43,135 nt of DNA from Micromonospora sp. ALFpr18c (GTDB taxonomy: Bacteria > Actinomycetota > Actinomycetes > Mycobacteriales > Micromonosporaceae), in contig NZ_WBKR01000025.1 of assembly GCF_008868155.1 (NCBI RefSeq), forward strand, positions 1 through 43,135, given 5' to 3'. Positions 17,678 to 28,805 of the stretch are shown here, piece by piece. The translations under genes and the position numbers were made by a program. The notes below the pieces were generated by a model, which was not told where the DNA came from, did not search any database, and saw only the letters and a list, made by a program, of their open reading frames with translations. Each line of letters opens with the position of its first letter. Positions within the stretch are counted from its first letter, which is position 1.

Positions 17678-17983
17678 ATGGGGGGTGCACCGGTGGCCGA
17701 GGTCGCGACCGACCAGTTGCAGGTCTGGGTGGACCAGGATCTCTGCACGGGCGATGGGCTCTGCGTGCAGTACGCGCCGGAGGTTTTCGAGTTCGACATC
17801 GACGGCCTGGCGTACGTCAAGGGCGCCGACGGTGAGCTGCGGATGGCGCCGGGCAGTCGCGTCGACGTGCCCGAACACCTGCGACTCGAAGTGATCGACT
17901 CCGCGAAGGAGTGCCCGGGCGACTGCATCCACGTGGTGCGCGGCGACGGCGTCGAGGTCGCCGGCCCGGACGCCGAGGACTGA
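17678..17983 (+). CDS. Ferredoxin, small Fe-S protein
   Basis: A 101-residue acidic ferredoxin. Cysteines occur as CTGDGLC (about residues 24-30) and CPGDC (about residues 79-83), so a single 3Fe-4S or 4Fe-4S cluster of the actinobacterial type is likely. Such proteins usually pass electrons to P450s or other oxidoreductases. The partner is not in this window. ATG 17678 follows GGGAGAAC; GTG 17693, preceded by GGGGGG, is an alternative start that trims five residues. The gene is divergent from arc, an arrangement I recall as common near actinobacterial arc genes. Confidence 0.88.
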   Translation: MGGAPVAEVATDQLQVWVDQDLCTGDGLCVQYAPEVFEFDIDGLAYVKGADGELRMAPGSRVDVPEHLRLEVIDSAKECPGDCIHVVRGDGVEVAGPDAED

Positions 17984-17987
17984 AGCC

Positions 17988-18023
17988 CACCACCGGCCGG
18001 GCCGCGCGGCCCGGCCGGTGGTG
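17988..18023. terminator. Bidirectional hairpin between ferredoxin and hypothetical gene
   Basis: Exact 16-bp arms (17988-18003 and 18008-18023) flank GCGC. It lies between convergent genes ending at 17983 (+) and 18035 (-). Confidence 0.85.
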
Positions 18024-18034
18024 AGGGGTACGCC

Positions 18035-18603
18035 TCAGAGCATCGGGCGGCCGACCACCGAGGCGACGAGCCGGGCGAACTCCTCCAGGCGGGCGATCTG
18101 CCCGGCGCCACCGTCGTCGAGGGTCTTGCCGAAGCGCAGCGCGTCATGCCGCGGCGTGCCGGCCATCTCCTCGCTCGGCGGCACCTCGTCCAGCGAGGTG
18201 AGCAGCAGGTAGACGTCGATGCTGTCGACCCGGATCTCCCCGTTCTCCAGGCGGTTGAGCCGACGCCGGCAGCCGACCTCGGTGACGGTGGACGCCGGCA
18301 CCACCCGTAGCGACGAGGTCATCGACCCCGGCGGCCCCTCCCCCGGCGGCACGTCCTCGCCGTGCCAGAGGATCAGCCGGCTGCCGTCGCAGACCACGAC
18401 CTCCTGCCACACGCCGTTGACCTCGTTGACGAAACGCTCCAGAGTGAAGCCGAGCACCGACGCGCCCCGCAGCACCCCGCCGAGCGCCTCCAGGGCCACG
18501 TCCGGGTCGCGCAGGTAGGCCCGCGCCGCCGATTCCAGGTCCTGGTAGGGCGACCAGTCCGGAAACACCGCGGGTAGGTCGCCGCCGCCGTAGCCCGGTC
18601 GGC

Positions 18604-18607
<4 letters not shown>
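18035..18607 (-). CDS. Conserved hypothetical protein, 190 aa
   Basis: A soluble protein of mixed composition. Its middle (about residues 60-130) alternates short hydrophobic strands ([39 protein letters not shown]), suggesting a beta-rich fold. No cysteine-pair, signal or membrane segment is present. I do not recognise a family. ATG 18607 overlaps the stop of the upstream mini-ORF (ATGA). Its Shine-Dalgarno (GGGGGGAGG) lies inside that mini-ORF, so translation is likely coupled to the trmI operon. Confidence 0.75.
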
Positions 18608-20909
<2,302 letters not shown>

Positions 20910-20942
20910 CGGACCGGTGCCGCCCGGGGCGGGTGGCGGTGG

Positions 20943-20966
20943 GTGTCACACCGGTGCCCTAACCTT
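20943..20966 (+). promoter_or_regulatory. RecA-NDp/PafBC-like promoter of the RecB-like gene
   Basis: The mycobacterial DNA-damage promoter consensus is TTGTCAGTG-N8-TAGNNNT. Here GTGTCACAC at 20943-20951 is followed after exactly 8 bp by TAACCTT (20960-20966). The core TGTCA and the TA...T of the -10 agree with exact spacing; the GTG following TGTCA does not. TAACCT ends 8 nt before ATG 20974, so the message is probably leaderless. Confidence 0.5.
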
Positions 20967-20973
20967 TGCCGAC

Positions 20974-21888
20974 ATGACGGCGGAACCGGTCACCACCACC
21001 CAGTCCCCCCTACCGGCGCAGGTCCCGCCGACGGTGCGGGCGTCGCTGTCCCCGTCGCGGGCGGCCGATTTCAAGACCTGCCCCCTGCTCTACCGGTTCC
21101 GCAGCATCGACCGGCTGCCCGAGCGCACCACCGTCGAGCAGGCCCGGGGCACGTTGGTGCACGCGGTGTTGGAGCGCCTGTTCGACCTGCCGGCCGTCGG
21201 GCGTACGCCGGCGGCGGCCGGCGACCTGGTGGCCCCCCAGTGGGACCGGCTGGTCACCGAACAGCCCGACCTGGCCGAGCTGTTCGACGGGTCGGAGCCG
21301 GCCGGGCCGGTGGAGTTCCTGCGCTCGGCGGCGGGGCTGCTGGAGGGTTACTTCGCGGTGGAGGATCCGACCCGGCTGGAGCCGGCCGAACGGGAGAGTC
21401 TGATCTCCGCGGTGGTCGACGAGGAACTGCTGATCCGCGGTTACCTCGACCGGCTCGACGTGGCCCCGGACGGCGCGTTGCGGGTGGTCGACTACAAGAC
21501 CGGTGGCGCTCCGCGGGAGGCGTTCGAGGCGCGGGCGCTGTTCCAGTTGAAGTTCTACGCGCTGGTGCTGTGGCGCACCCGCGGCGTGGTGCCCCGGGTG
21601 CTGCGGCTGCTCTACCTGCGCGACGCCGAGGTGTTGGACTACACGCCGGACGCCGACGAGTTGGTGCGCTTCGAGCGCACGGTCGTGGCGTTGTGGCGGG
21701 CGATCGAGCAGGCCACCGCCCGGCAGGACTTCCGGCCCCGGCCCAGCCGGCTCTGCGACTGGTGCAGCCACCAGGCGCTGTGCCCGAGCTTCGGCGGCAC
21801 TCCGCCACCGTTCCCGGTCGCGGCGGCGGGCGCCGACCCGCTGCGCGACGCCCGGTCCGCTCCGGTGACGCCCGGCACCGACGAGTGA
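20974..21888 (+). CDS. RecB-like PD-(D/E)XK nuclease with Fe-S cysteines
   Basis: A 304-residue stand-alone nuclease of the RecB/Cas4-like PD-(D/E)XK superfamily. It shows ARGTLVHAVLERLF with His63, GYLDRLD with Asp159, and VVDYKTG with Asp173-x-Lys175, the metal and catalytic residues. Cys36 plus Cys261, Cys264 and Cys270 form the four-cysteine arrangement that binds a 4Fe-4S cluster in this group. QLKFYAL is the Q-box region. It probably processes DNA ends in repair. ATG 20974 is chosen for its promoter and conserved N-terminus. It is divergent from the M50/trmI operon. An orthologue (Rv2119) sits beside TrmI in M. tuberculosis. Confidence 0.92.
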   Translation: MTAEPVTTTQSPLPAQVPPTVRASLSPSRAADFKTCPLLYRFRSIDRLPERTTVEQARGTLVHAVLERLFDLPAVGRTPAAAGDLVAPQWDRLVTEQPDLAELFDGSEPAGPVEFLRSAAGLLEGYFAVEDPTRLEPAERESLISAVVDEELLIRGYLDRLDVAPDGALRVVDYKTGGAPREAFEARALFQLKFYALVLWRTRGVVPRVLRLLYLRDAEVLDYTPDADELVRFERTVVALWRAIEQATARQDFRPRPSRLCDWCSHQALCPSFGGTPPPFPVAAAGADPLRDARSAPVTPGTDE

Positions 21889-22095
21889 CCCACCGGTAGC
21901 CGGGTCCGCGCGCCGTCGACCGGGTGGCGTCCGGCGCCCACCGGAGCCGGCCTCGCGACCGGACCCGACCGGATCGGTGCCACGCCGATCGGGACAGGGC
22001 GCCGGGTCCGTCTCTACCGCGGTCCACGACGCACCGGCCCGCGTACGGGAGGATGACCGGTGCGGCGGCACGGCGTGAGCGGGACGGGAGACGAG

Positions 22096-22782
22096 ATGAC
22101 CGATCGGGTGACCTCGGCGCGGCCGGTGCGGATCCTGCTCGCCGACGACCAACCGCTGCTGCGGACCGGCTTCCGGATGGTGCTCGGCACCGAGGGCGAC
22201 CTGGACGTGGTGGCCGAGGCCGGCGACGGCGTGGAGGCGGTGGAGCTGGCCCGTCGGCTGCTGCCCGACGTCGTGCTGATGGACATCCGGATGCCGCGGA
22301 TGGACGGGGTGGCCGCGACCCGGGCGATCGTCGACGCCCGGCTGCCGGTGCGGGTGCTGGTGCTGACCACGTTCGACCTGGACGAGTACGTGGTGGGCGC
22401 GTTGCGGGCCGGTGCCAGCGGGTTCCTGGCCAAGGACGTGCCGGCCGAGGAGTTGATCGCGGCGATCCGGACGGTCGCCGGTGGGGACGCGGTGGTGACA
22501 CCGCGGATCCTGCGGCGGCTGCTGGACCGTTTCGCCGAGCTGCTGCCCGATCCGGCGCGGACACCGTCGGCGGCCCTCGACGCGCTCACCGACCGGGAAC
22601 GCGAGGTGCTGGTGCAGATGGCGCGCGGGTTGTCCAACGCCGAGATCGCCGCGGTGCTGTCGGTCAGCGAGACCACCATCAAGACCCACGTCGGGCACCT
22701 GTTGACCAAGCTGCGGCTGCGGGACCGGGTGCAGGCGGTGGTGCTGGCGTACGAGTCGGGGCTGGTCCGCCCGCGGGCGTAG
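22096..22782 (+). CDS. NarL/LuxR-type response regulator
   Basis: A 228-residue two-component regulator. The receiver domain covers about residues 10-125 with the acidic pair Asp17/Asp18, phospho-acceptor Asp63 (VVLMDIRMPRMDG), Thr in VLVLTTFD and Lys in FLAKDVP. A LuxR helix-turn-helix lies at about 162-225 (LTDREREVLVQMARGLSNAEIA, then TTIKTHVGHLLTKL). ATG 22096 has GGGAG 6 nt upstream. No histidine kinase gene is adjacent on either side, so the partner is elsewhere. The 207 bp upstream contain no clear promoter call. A hairpin follows the gene. Confidence 0.93.
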   Translation: MTDRVTSARPVRILLADDQPLLRTGFRMVLGTEGDLDVVAEAGDGVEAVELARRLLPDVVLMDIRMPRMDGVAATRAIVDARLPVRVLVLTTFDLDEYVVGALRAGASGFLAKDVPAEELIAAIRTVAGGDAVVTPRILRRLLDRFAELLPDPARTPSAALDALTDREREVLVQMARGLSNAEIAAVLSVSETTIKTHVGHLLTKLRLRDRVQAVVLAYESGLVRPRA

Positions 22783-22833
22783 CCGCGCCGGGCCGGAATA
22801 CCTCACCCGGCGTACCCGAAGATCCCTCCGTGG

Positions 22834-22861
22834 GGTGACGGCCGCCGTTGCCGCCGTCACC
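22834..22861 (+). terminator. Hairpin after response regulator
   Basis: 9-bp arms GGTGACGGC (22834-22842) and GCCGTCACC (22853-22861) with a 10-nt loop. No U-tract follows. The rest of 22862-23115 has only a small 6-bp hairpin (22949-22964) and no coding call. Confidence 0.5.
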
Positions 22862-23115
22862 TACCGTGACCGGAGACGGTCTGGCGGGGTTGACCCTCCT
22901 GTGACGTGAGGGGGCAGGCTCGCGAAACACGCTCGACCGACCATCGGGTCAGGGGCAACCCTGATCCGGCATGGGGGTGCACCCGCAGCGGGAAATCCGC
23001 GCCGAGTCCCCCCAGGGGCGGACGGGACGGGCGTGTGCGGCACCGATGATTGAACAGTCGCGCCGGACCATCGGGGGCGGCGTGCATTTTCGGACAGACG
23101 GAAGAGGTAGATGAC

Positions 23116-23883
23116 GTGACCGCGACGGTAGGCCAGCAGGCGCAGGCCGCGGCCCGGGCGAACGACGTGTGGAAGGTGTACGGCAGCGGCGAGGCTCAGG
23201 TCATCGCGCTGCGGGGGGTCAGCGCCGAGTTCGAACGTGGCCGCTTCACCGCGATCATGGGCCCGTCGGGTTCCGGCAAGTCGACGCTGATGCACTGCCT
23301 GGCCGGCCTGGACTCGGTGACCCGGGGGACGGTGTCGATCGGTGAGACGACGGTCACCGGGCTGGGCGACGGCGGGTTGACGAAGTTGCGCCGCGACAAG
23401 GTCGGGTTCATCTTCCAGCAGTTCAACCTGCTGCCCACGCTCACCGCGAAGGAGAACATCCTGCTGCCGTTGTCGATCGCCGGGCGCAAGCCGGACCCGG
23501 CCTGGTACGACACGGTGATCGACACGGTGGGTCTGCGGGACCGGTTGGACCACCGGCCGGCACAGCTCTCCGGCGGGCAGCAGCAGCGGGTGGCGTGCGC
23601 GCGGGCGCTGGTCTCCCGCCCCGAGGTGATCTTCGCCGACGAGCCGACCGGCAACCTGGACTCGCGTTCCGGCGCGGAGGTGCTGGGTTTCCTGCGCAAC
23701 TCGGTACGCGAGCACGGCCAGACCATCGTCATGGTCACCCACGACCCGACGGCCGCCGCGTACGCCGACCGGGTGGTCTTCCTCGCCGACGGGCAGATCG
23801 TGTCGGAGCTGATCGAGCCGACGGCCGACACGGTGCTGGACACCATGAAGAAGCTGGACACTCCGGCCGAGGTGGGCAACTGA
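23116..23883 (+). CDS. ABC transporter ATP-binding protein, MacB/LolD type
   Basis: A 255-residue ATPase of the MacB/LolD/FtsE group. Walker [10 protein letters not shown] is at 49-57, followed by the Q-loop [15 protein letters not shown], signature LSGGQQQR and Walker [14 protein letters not shown]. The VTHDP switch histidine completes the set. GTG 23116 follows GGAAGAGG. It powers the two-domain permease encoded immediately downstream (1-nt overlap, TGATG). No third component, such as a periplasmic adaptor, is present. Confidence 0.94.
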   Translation: MTATVGQQAQAAARANDVWKVYGSGEAQVIALRGVSAEFERGRFTAIMGPSGSGKSTLMHCLAGLDSVTRGTVSIGETTVTGLGDGGLTKLRRDKVGFIFQQFNLLPTLTAKENILLPLSIAGRKPDPAWYDTVIDTVGLRDRLDHRPAQLSGGQQQRVACARALVSRPEVIFADEPTGNLDSRSGAEVLGFLRNSVREHGQTIVMVTHDPTAAAYADRVVFLADGQIVSELIEPTADTVLDTMKKLDTPAEVGN

Positions 23884-26438
23884 TGTTCCGGGCGACACTG
23901 AAGAGTTTGCTGGCCCGCAAGGTCCGGCTGATCCTGTCCGGGTTGGCGGTGGTGCTCGGGGTCATGTTCGTGTCGGGTGCCTTCGTGCTCACCGACACGC
24001 TGGGCCGCTCCTTCGACTCGGTCTTCGCCGACGGCTTCTCCGAGATCGACGTGAACGTCGCGGCGAAGCCGAAGGTCGAGATCAGCGAGTTGGAGGGCGA
24101 GCAGACCGCCTCCCCGCTGCCGGCCGCCGTGGTGGACCGGGTCACGCAGGTGCCGGGGGTCGCCTCGGCGACGGGCATCGTCAACGCCGACGGTGCCCGG
24201 GTGATCGGCAGCAACGGCAAGGTGGTGACCTCGTTCGGTCCGCCCCAGTTGGGTGAGAACTGGACCGGCGAGAGCGACCTGCTGCAACTGCGGGAGGGAC
24301 GCGCTCCGCAGGCCGAGGACGAGATCGTCATCAACCGGGCGTTGGCCACCACGGCGAAGGTGCAGGTTGGCCAGAAGGTCGGCGTGCTGACCGCGTTCGA
24401 GTCGAAGAAGCGCGAGTTCACCCTGGTCGGCGTCGCCGGTTACAGCGGTGACCGGGACTCGATCGGCGGGGTCAACGAGGTCTTCTTCACCACGCCGGTG
24501 GCGCAGCGGCTGATGCTGGGCGAGCCGGACACGTTCAGCAGCGTCACGGTGCGCGCCGCGGACGGCGTGTCGGACGAGGCGCTGCGCGACGACGTGGCCC
24601 GCACCCTGGGTGCCGACTTCGAGGTGAAGACCGGCGAACAGGTGGCCGCGGACGCCTCGGCCAGCCTGAAGGAGGGTCTGTCGTTCTTCAACAAGATCCT
24701 GCTCGGCTTCGCCGCGGTGGCGCTGCTGGTCGGCACCTTCCTGATCCTCAACACCTTCTCCATCATCGTGGCGCAGCGCACCCGGGAGTTGGCGTTGATG
24801 CGTGCCATCGGCGCCAGCGGTCGGCAGATCATCGGCTCGGTGGTGCTGGAGGCCATCGCGGTCGGGTTGATCGCGTCGGTGCTCGGCCTGGCCGCCGGCA
24901 TCGGTGTGGGCGCGCTGCTGGCGTTCCTGTTCGGCAAGCTGGCCGGTGGGCTCACCCTCGCCGGGATCGGTGTGCCGGCGGCGGCGGTGATCGGCTCGTT
25001 CGCCGTCGGTCTGGTGATCACGGTGGTGGCGGCGTTGCTGCCGGCGCTGCGGGCGTCGCGGATCCCGCCGATCGCAGCGATGCAGGACGTGGCCACCCCG
25101 GACCGGCCGTTGACCAAGGTCACGGTGGCCGGGTCGCTGGTCACTGGCATCGGCGCGGTGCTGCTCTTCCTGGGTCTCAGCGGCAACGCGGGCGGGCAGA
25201 CCCTGGCGACCATCCTGGGTGGGGTGCTGTTCGCCTTCATCGGCGTGGCGCTGCTGACCCCGCTGATCAGCCGGCCGGTGGTGAGTCTGCTCGGCGCGAT
25301 CTTCTCCTGGTCGGTGCCGGGCAAGTTGGGCCGGCTCAACTCCGGGCGCAACCCGCGCCGTACGGCGATCACCGCGGCGGCGCTGATGGTCGGCATCGCG
25401 CTGGTCACCGGCGTCACGGTGATCCTCGACTCGGCCAAGGGCAGCATCAGCGCGCTCGCCCAGGACACCATCAAGGCCGAGCTGGTGATCTCCGGGCAGC
25501 AGGGCGGTCCGCGTCCGCCGAGCTTCGACCCGGGCGTACTGGACCGGACCAAGGCCCTGCCCGGTGTGCAGCTGGTCGACGGCGAGTACGGCGACATGGC
25601 GAGGATCGACGGCGAGAGCACCTGGGTCACGGCGAGCAGCGACATCGCGTCCCTGCGGCAGATCTTCGGCGCGAAGGCCACCGCCGGTGACATCGACCGG
25701 CTCGGGCCGACCCAGATGCTGGCCAGTTCGGACACGGCCACGTCGCGGGGCTGGTCGGTGGGCTCGACGGTGAACGTGCAGCTGACCCGGGGTGAGGCGC
25801 GCACGTACACGGTCAGCGGCATCTACGAGTCGACGCAGTTGACGAACCCGGTGACGCTGCCGGCGACGGCGGCGAAGGACTTCGCCATCCCGCAGCCCAT
25901 CCAGGCCTTCATCCAGCTGGCCCCCGGCGCCCGGGTGGCCGACGTGCAGCCGCAGGTGGAGACGCTGCTCGCGGACAGCCCCGAGGTGTCGGTGGCCGAC
26001 CGGGACGCGTTCATCAAGCAGCAGACCAGTCAGCTCGACGGGCTGCTCACGATGATCCAGATCCTGTTGGCGTTGGCCATCGTGATCGCCGTGCTCGGCA
26101 TCATCAACACCCTCGCGCTGTCGGTGCTGGAGCGGACCCGCGAGTTGGGTCTGCTGCGGGCGATCGGCCTGCGCCGTGGTCAGACGATGGGCATGATCAC
26201 CGTGGAGGCGGTGGTGATCTCGGTGTTCGGCGCGCTGCTCGGCGTGGCGGTCGGCACCGGACTCGGCGCCGCGGTGGTCGAGGCGCTCAAGGACGAGGGC
26301 ATCACCGATCTGATCCTGCCGTGGGGGCAGATGGGTGTGTTCCTCGGTCTCGCCGCCGTCATCGGTGTGGTGGCCGCGGTGCTCCCGGCCGTGCGGGCCG
26401 CCCGGATCAACGTCCTGGGCGCCATCGCCCACGACTGA
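23883..26438 (+). CDS. ABC transporter permease with two FtsX/MacB domains
   Basis: An 851-residue permease. It has an N-terminal helix (about 17-38), a large extracytoplasmic MacB-PCD domain (about 40-265), and three helices forming the first FtsX domain (about 270-395). A linker of short helices, a second extracytoplasmic domain (about 515-715) and a second three-helix FtsX domain (about 720-851) follow. The motif pair [15 protein letters not shown] and [17 protein letters not shown] marks the two duplicated halves. Such pairs work as mechanotransmitters or export lipids, lipoproteins or peptides. The substrate is unknown. It is translationally linked to the ATPase. Confidence 0.93.
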   Translation: MFRATLKSLLARKVRLILSGLAVVLGVMFVSGAFVLTDTLGRSFDSVFADGFSEIDVNVAAKPKVEISELEGEQTASPLPAAVVDRVTQVPGVASATGIVNADGARVIGSNGKVVTSFGPPQLGENWTGESDLLQLREGRAPQAEDEIVINRALATTAKVQVGQKVGVLTAFESKKREFTLVGVAGYSGDRDSIGGVNEVFFTTPVAQRLMLGEPDTFSSVTVRAADGVSDEALRDDVARTLGADFEVKTGEQVAADASASLKEGLSFFNKILLGFAAVALLVGTFLILNTFSIIVAQRTRELALMRAIGASGRQIIGSVVLEAIAVGLIASVLGLAAGIGVGALLAFLFGKLAGGLTLAGIGVPAAAVIGSFAVGLVITVVAALLPALRASRIPPIAAMQDVATPDRPLTKVTVAGSLVTGIGAVLLFLGLSGNAGGQTLATILGGVLFAFIGVALLTPLISRPVVSLLGAIFSWSVPGKLGRLNSGRNPRRTAITAAALMVGIALVTGVTVILDSAKGSISALAQDTIKAELVISGQQGGPRPPSFDPGVLDRTKALPGVQLVDGEYGDMARIDGESTWVTASSDIASLRQIFGAKATAGDIDRLGPTQMLASSDTATSRGWSVGSTVNVQLTRGEARTYTVSGIYESTQLTNPVTLPATAAKDFAIPQPIQAFIQLAPGARVADVQPQVETLLADSPEVSVADRDAFIKQQTSQLDGLLTMIQILLALAIVIAVLGIINTLALSVLERTRELGLLRAIGLRRGQTMGMITVEAVVISVFGALLGVAVGTGLGAAVVEALKDEGITDLILPWGQMGVFLGLAAVIGVVAAVLPAVRAARINVLGAIAHD

Positions 26439-26443
26439 GTGCC

Positions 26444-26488
26444 CGGCAGGAAGGGGGCCCCGCGATCCGCGGGGCCCCCTTCCTGCCG
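26444..26488. terminator. Perfect 21-bp-stem bidirectional terminator
   Basis: Arms 26444-26464 and 26468-26488 are exact reverse complements around an ATC loop. The right arm abuts the stop codon of the HAD gene (26489-26491) and the left arm lies 5 bp after the permease stop, so it serves both convergent genes. Confidence 0.92.
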
Positions 26489-27181
26489 CTAGGCCGCGGC
26501 CCGGTCGGCCAGCAGGGCCGCGAGCAACTCCAGGTCCACGCCGGTGAGGCTCTCCACCTGGTGTACGCCGGCGATGTCCGGCAACGCCACCTCCGCCGGT
26601 ACGGCCAGCACCGCCGCGCCGGAGGCGAGCGCGCTGGCCACCCCGGTCGGCGAGTCCTCGATCGCCACGCACCGCTCGATCGGCACGCCGAGCAGCCGCG
26701 CCGCGGTCAGGTACGGCTCGGGGTGTGGTTTGGCCGCGATCACCTCGTCACCGGCGACCACCGTGTCGAAGTTGTCCCGGCCCAGGGTGTCCAGGGCGAT
26801 CTCGACCAGCGCCCGAGGGCTGGAGGTCACCAGGGCGGTGGGGATCTCCGCCGCGCGGACCGCGCGCAGCAGGGCGAACGCGCCGGGACGCCAGCGCAGG
26901 CCGGTGCGGAACAACTCCAGGATCCGTGCGTTGATCCACGCGGCGCTGATGTCCGGATCCCGTTCGGGTTGCCCCAGGTCGTCGTGCAGGATGCGCATCG
27001 ACTCGGCCATGGCGGTACCGATGATCGACTGGCGGGCGTCGGCGGAGAGCTCCCCGCCGTACTCCTTCGCGAGTTCCTGCAACGCGACGTCCCACAGCTT
27101 CTCGCTGTCGACCAGCGTGCCGTCCATGTCGAAGAGCACGGCGGCGGGGTGGTGGCTGTTCAGCGGATCCTCCAGGGTCAC
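26489..27181 (-). CDS. HAD-family phosphatase (beta-phosphoglucomutase-like)
   Basis: A 230-residue HAD hydrolase, subfamily IA with a helical cap. It shows [13 protein letters not shown] with nucleophile Asp18 and acid/base Asp20, the Thr/Ser of [11 protein letters not shown], Lys in [10 protein letters not shown] and acidic [15 protein letters not shown]. The overall pattern matches phosphatases for sugar phosphates or related small molecules. The substrate cannot be assigned. GTG 27181 is preferred since the longer frame upstream is Arg-rich and not family-like. It ends exactly at the shared terminator. Confidence 0.9.
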   Translation of the reverse strand: MTLEDPLNSHHPAAVLFDMDGTLVDSEKLWDVALQELAKEYGGELSADARQSIIGTAMAESMRILHDDLGQPERDPDISAAWINARILELFRTGLRWRPGAFALLRAVRAAEIPTALVTSSPRALVEIALDTLGRDNFDTVVAGDEVIAAKPHPEPYLTAARLLGVPIERCVAIEDSPTGVASALASGAAVLAVPAEVALPDIAGVHQVESLTGVDLELLAALLADRAAA

Positions 27182-27261
27182 GGGCCGACATCGGCGATCC
27201 TGCCAGCACCGCCCGCCACCGGTGGCGGCAACCGGCGCCAGGGTGATCCGGGCAACCCCGC

Positions 27262-28005
27262 TCAGCCCAGGTCGCACGCCCCCAGCGAACGCTCGTAGCC
27301 GCGGAAGAACGAGTCGGTGCGCTGCTCGGCGGTGCCGTGCGCGCCTTCGGCGAACCACGGCTGGTCCGGGTCGTCGCCGACCGCCGCCACCCCCTCCCGG
27401 AACTCGTCCAGGTCGCCCTCGGCCAGGGTCAGCACGCCGGAGCGCACCGAGTCGCCGAGGTACGCCCCGGCCATGCAGTCGGCCTGCAGTTCCTGCTGGA
27501 TGGTGAAGCTGTAGTTGATGCCGAGGCGCACCTGGATGCCGTGGGCGTACTCGTGGCCGAGCAGGTAGAACACGAACGCGTCGCCGACCTGCCGGAACGC
27601 GCCCACCGACCAGGCGACGTCGTACGCGATGAAGTCGCCCTTGGAGCAGTAGACGGCGTTGTTGCGGGGCAGCGGCTGCCCGCCGCAGGACACCTCCCCG
27701 GCCCGCTGGTACGGGGTGATCCGCCGGATGGGCTCGAAGCGCTGCCCGGATTCCTTGAACTGGGCGGCCCAGTACCGTTCGGCGACCGCCTGCGCGTCGG
27801 CGACGTCCTGCTCGAACTCGGCGACGCTGGTGGTGCTGTCGGCCCGGGTGGTGCTCGGCTCCGCTGAGGCGGCGGGCGGGTTCGCCCCTGGGCGGTCGCC
27901 CTCGGGGTCGGCCAGGCCGCCACCGGCGCAGGCGACCGACACCAGCGCGGCGATCAGCAGGCCCGCCAGCGGACCTCGGGCGTCGTGTCCTGACCGTGCC
28001 CCCAC
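27262..28005 (-). CDS. Putative lipoprotein, neutral zinc metallopeptidase
   Basis: A 247-residue protein with a Sec-type lipoprotein signal (hydrophobic residues about 13-25, Cys26 in SVAC; position -3 is Ser, slightly atypical). A Ser/Thr/Pro/Ala-rich linker (about 35-65) and a predicted zinc metallopeptidase domain of the neutral zinc metallopeptidase family follow. The catalytic HEYAH motif is His151-Glu152-x2-His155 in LLGHEYAHGIQ, with a downstream QELQADCMAG containing the likely third ligand region. Four further cysteines could form disulfides outside the cell. GTG 28005 has GGGGAGG 4 nt upstream. Substrate unknown. Confidence 0.87.
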   Translation of the reverse strand: MGARSGHDARGPLAGLLIAALVSVACAGGGLADPEGDRPGANPPAASAEPSTTRADSTTSVAEFEQDVADAQAVAERYWAAQFKESGQRFEPIRRITPYQRAGEVSCGGQPLPRNNAVYCSKGDFIAYDVAWSVGAFRQVGDAFVFYLLGHEYAHGIQVRLGINYSFTIQQELQADCMAGAYLGDSVRSGVLTLAEGDLDEFREGVAAVGDDPDQPWFAEGAHGTAEQRTDSFFRGYERSLGACDLG

Positions 28006-28172
28006 TGTGCCTCCCCAGACATCGGTACTCACGGTGCGCAGTACCCCGACGATACGACCGCCACGCCCGTCACCGGATTCACGCGGGGTGCGGCCGGACG
28101 GTTCACCTGGCCGGGGCCGGGCCGCCACAATGGCCTGGGGCGGGGTGTGGCCGTCCGCCGAGGAGGGTCGCG

Positions 28173-28535
28173 ATGCACGAGTTGGGCAGCCGTCTGCGGC
28201 GTCAGCCGGCGCCGGCGCCCATCGTGTGGCGTTCGCTGCGCGATCCGTACGAGGCTGGCAGCAGGCCGTGGCTGGAGTTGCGCGACGACGAGGTGCCGCC
28301 CCGGGTGGTGGCGGGCTACGCGCCGGTGCTGCTGGTGTGGTCATCGCTGTGGCCGCACCGGCCGCTGGACCGCATCCGCTTCGACCTGACGTCCGGGCCA
28401 CCCGGCGGGGACTGCGCGCTCCGCTGGACGCTCACCACCGACGGCGACCTGCCGAGCGAGAGCACCCTCGGCTACCTGCGACACCGCCTCAACTACCTGA
28501 TCAACCACCGGCTGCGCCGTTCCTACGGCCAGTAA
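28173..28535 (+). CDS. Small conserved hypothetical protein, 120 aa
   Basis: A basic, Trp/Arg-rich soluble protein (MHELGSRLRRQPAPAPIVWRS at the start) with short strands VPPRVVAGYAPVLLVW and CALRWTLTTDG. The C-terminus, YLRHRLNYLINHRLR, is probably helical. AGGAGGGTCGCG precedes ATG 28173, a strong ribosome binding site. No motif or family is recognised. It is divergent from the zinc metallopeptidase gene with 167 bp between. Confidence 0.75.
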   Translation: MHELGSRLRRQPAPAPIVWRSLRDPYEAGSRPWLELRDDEVPPRVVAGYAPVLLVWSSLWPHRPLDRIRFDLTSGPPGGDCALRWTLTTDGDLPSESTLGYLRHRLNYLINHRLRRSYGQ

Positions 28536-28568
28536 CCCCACCCGCGGGGCTCCGGCTCCCTCCGCCTG

Positions 28569-28629
28569 GGTGATCACGAGGTTGGCGTCAGCCCGACCGG
28601 CGTGTCGTGACGCGAACTTCTTGATCACC
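28569..28629. repeat. Palindromic interspersed repeat, 22-nt imperfect arms
   Basis: Arm 28569-28590 (starting GGTGATCA, ending GCGTCA) and arm 28608-28629 (starting TGACGC, ending TGATCACC) pair at 19 of 22 positions around a 17-nt loop. I recall similar TGATCA-rich palindromes repeated in Micromonospora genomes. It sits 34 bp after a CDS and may act as a terminator or be a miniature repeat. Confidence 0.6.
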
Positions 28630-28724
28630 GAGGTTGCTGGGTGAGGGTGTCCGGGGACGGGGGGGGCGGGTTCGACGTTTCTGGTGGACGGTGCCAGCCG
28701 GCACCAGGGACAGGAGGAACCATC

Positions 28725-28790
28725 GTGAAGTACATGATTCTGCTCTACGGGTCGCAGCAGGACTACGACGTGCTGTCGGGGCGGGCTTCC
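28725..28790 (+). pseudogene. YCII-domain protein, N-terminal fragment
   Basis: After AGGAGGAACCATC, a GTG at 28725 encodes VKYMILLYGSQQDYDVLSGR. This is the first strand of actinobacterial YCII/DGPF-type proteins, which are normally about 120-140 residues. Similarity ends after about 21 codons and the frame then runs through sequence with no resemblance to the family. The ribosome binding site and start are intact, so the gene was probably truncated by deletion or insertion. Confidence 0.6.
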
Positions 28791-28805
28791 GACCGGCCGG
28801 CTAGC

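Noticed and set aside
17515..18147. N-terminal extension of arc to 805 codons
   Set aside because: Antisense to the ferredoxin; family N-terminus and strong ribosome binding site support GTG 17514.
22949..22964. Small TCAGGG/CCCTGA hairpin upstream of the ABC ATPase as a riboswitch or attenuator
   Set aside because: Only 6-bp arms and no further structure or conserved motif; could occur by chance.
23196..26672. 1158-codon open frame on the minus strand
   Set aside because: It lies entirely antisense to the ABC ATPase and permease; its His/Arg/Gly-rich product is typical of GC-driven shadow frames.
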